22,987 nucleotides of DNA from JAZDOT01 sp043798355 (GTDB taxonomy: Bacteria; Patescibacteriota; Gracilibacteria; Peribacterales; Peribacteraceae), in contig JAZDOT010000020.1 in NCBI GenBank assembly GCA_043798355.1, positions 1-22,987 of the forward strand, in the 5' to 3' direction. This document shows, piece by piece, positions 22,508-22,987 of the stretch (within the stretch, counting starts at the first letter, position 1; each line of letters begins with the position of its first letter). The notes beneath the pieces were generated by a model, which was not told the origin of the DNA, did not search any database, and saw only the letters and a list, made by a program, of their open reading frames with translations. The translations under genes and the position numbers were made by a program.

Positions 22508-22987
22508 TCATATAATTTGAGTTATTTTCTCATACAACATCGGCAAGCAATCCTGTCTCAGCCTGAATTTTGTTCCGTGGTTGTGACCGGTGCGAGCATC
22601 AAAGTCCACGAGGATTTTCCCCTCTTCTAATGCTTTCAAAAATCCTTCAAAACTAAAATTCTGAAGCATCATCACTTTTGCATAGTGATAGTATTCTTTC
22701 TTATTCTTGGTTTTGACCTCTGCCTGAACGTAAAAGGTATTCAGTAGCTTTGTGCCAGCCTTATGTTCCAAATCGTCAAAACCCCAATAAGGCTGTGGTT
22801 TAAGTTCGCCCAAACCAACACGTTTTTTTACCGACTTAAGCCAACTCCTATGTCGTGAATCAACATTTTTGGCATCAAACGAAATTAAAATTTTCTGTTC
22901 CTTGTGGTTAATAACTACTTTGAAACCACGATCACTTCGTAAATTTCCGTGGATTGTTTGCCGGTAGCTCATTTCTCCTTGGGGATA
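22508..22987 (-). CDS. MvaI/BcnI-family type II restriction endonuclease, N-terminus outside the window
   Basis: This is the C-terminal 159 residues of a restriction endonuclease resembling MvaI and BcnI, monomeric MutH-fold enzymes that cut CCWGG and CCSGG. The landmark is ILVDFDARTGHNHGTKFRLR near the C-terminus, with LKPQPYWGFDDLEHKAGTKLLNTFYVQAEVK earlier. The frame continues without a stop to the window edge (YPQGE precedes the internal ATG at 22970), so the gene is cut by the window. The Asp/Glu-x-Lys catalytic residues would be encoded beyond it. Composition is the most AT-rich of the window. A cognate methyltransferase is expected upstream, off the right edge. The downstream RelA/SpoT-domain gene is probably in the same operon. 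The exact recognition site cannot be read from this part. Confidence 0.82.
   Translation of the reverse strand, partial: YPQGEMSYRQTIHGNLRSDRGFKVVINHKEQKILISFDAKNVDSRHRSWLKSVKKRVGLGELKPQPYWGFDDLEHKAGTKLLNTFYVQAEVKTKNKKEYYHYAKVMMLQNFSFEGFLKALEEGKILVDFDARTGHNHGTKFRLRQDCLPMLYEKITQII

Noticed and set aside
1..22987. CRISPR array, rRNA, transposase or UGA recoding
   Set aside because: No regularly spaced repeats, rRNA landmarks or transposase motifs were seen, and TGA serves as a normal stop at several genes (for example the response regulator, histidine kinase and proB).

Overview
The window is a mosaic of three blocks that differ in base composition, gene content and translation signals. No database search was possible, so taxonomic remarks are inference.

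Block 1 (1-1346, GC-rich, + strand) holds the end of rsmD, then coaD (4-base overlap), then a small 2[4Fe-4S] ferredoxin, closed by a strong intrinsic terminator. Both complete genes have strong Shine-Dalgarno sequences. The gene order and the ferredoxin resemble Dehalococcoidia-type Chloroflexota.

Block 2 (about 1400-19410, also GC-rich) looks like a different genome, possibly a Peribacteria/Peregrinibacteria-like Candidate Phyla Radiation bacterium. Most of its genes lack a recognisable Shine-Dalgarno sequence. It begins with a MacAB-type efflux operon on the - strand (long membrane-fusion adaptor, ATPase, permease), divergent from a response regulator/histidine kinase pair on the + strand. 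The shared intergenic region carries two mirror-image tandem operators, which suggests that the kinase pair controls both itself and the pump. Next come a GT-A-like glycosyltransferase, a protein with a nucleotidyltransferase motif, a GT8 glycosyltransferase that shares its stop codon and a 26-bp palindrome with its convergent neighbour, and a short N6-adenine-methyltransferase-like protein with a degenerate catalytic motif. Two surface proteins follow: an SLH/Cys-rich/DUF1554 mosaic and a membrane-anchored Cys-rich protein. The block ends with a compact proB-proC-proA operon that would make proline from glutamate, and a possible 50-residue ORF.

Block 3 (about 19.5 kb to the right edge, AT-richer, - strand) reads as an acquired defence island. 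It has the C-terminal half of an MvaI/BcnI-family restriction endonuclease, running off the window, followed 43 bases later by a 970-residue protein with an N-terminal RelA/SpoT nucleotidyltransferase domain and a roughly 750-residue helical C-terminus. I know of no named system with this architecture, and it is the best candidate here for an undescribed system: restriction coupled to a (p)ppGpp-synthetase-like or toxSAS-like effector.

I saw no rRNA, convincing tRNA, CRISPR array, transposase or recoded stop codon.
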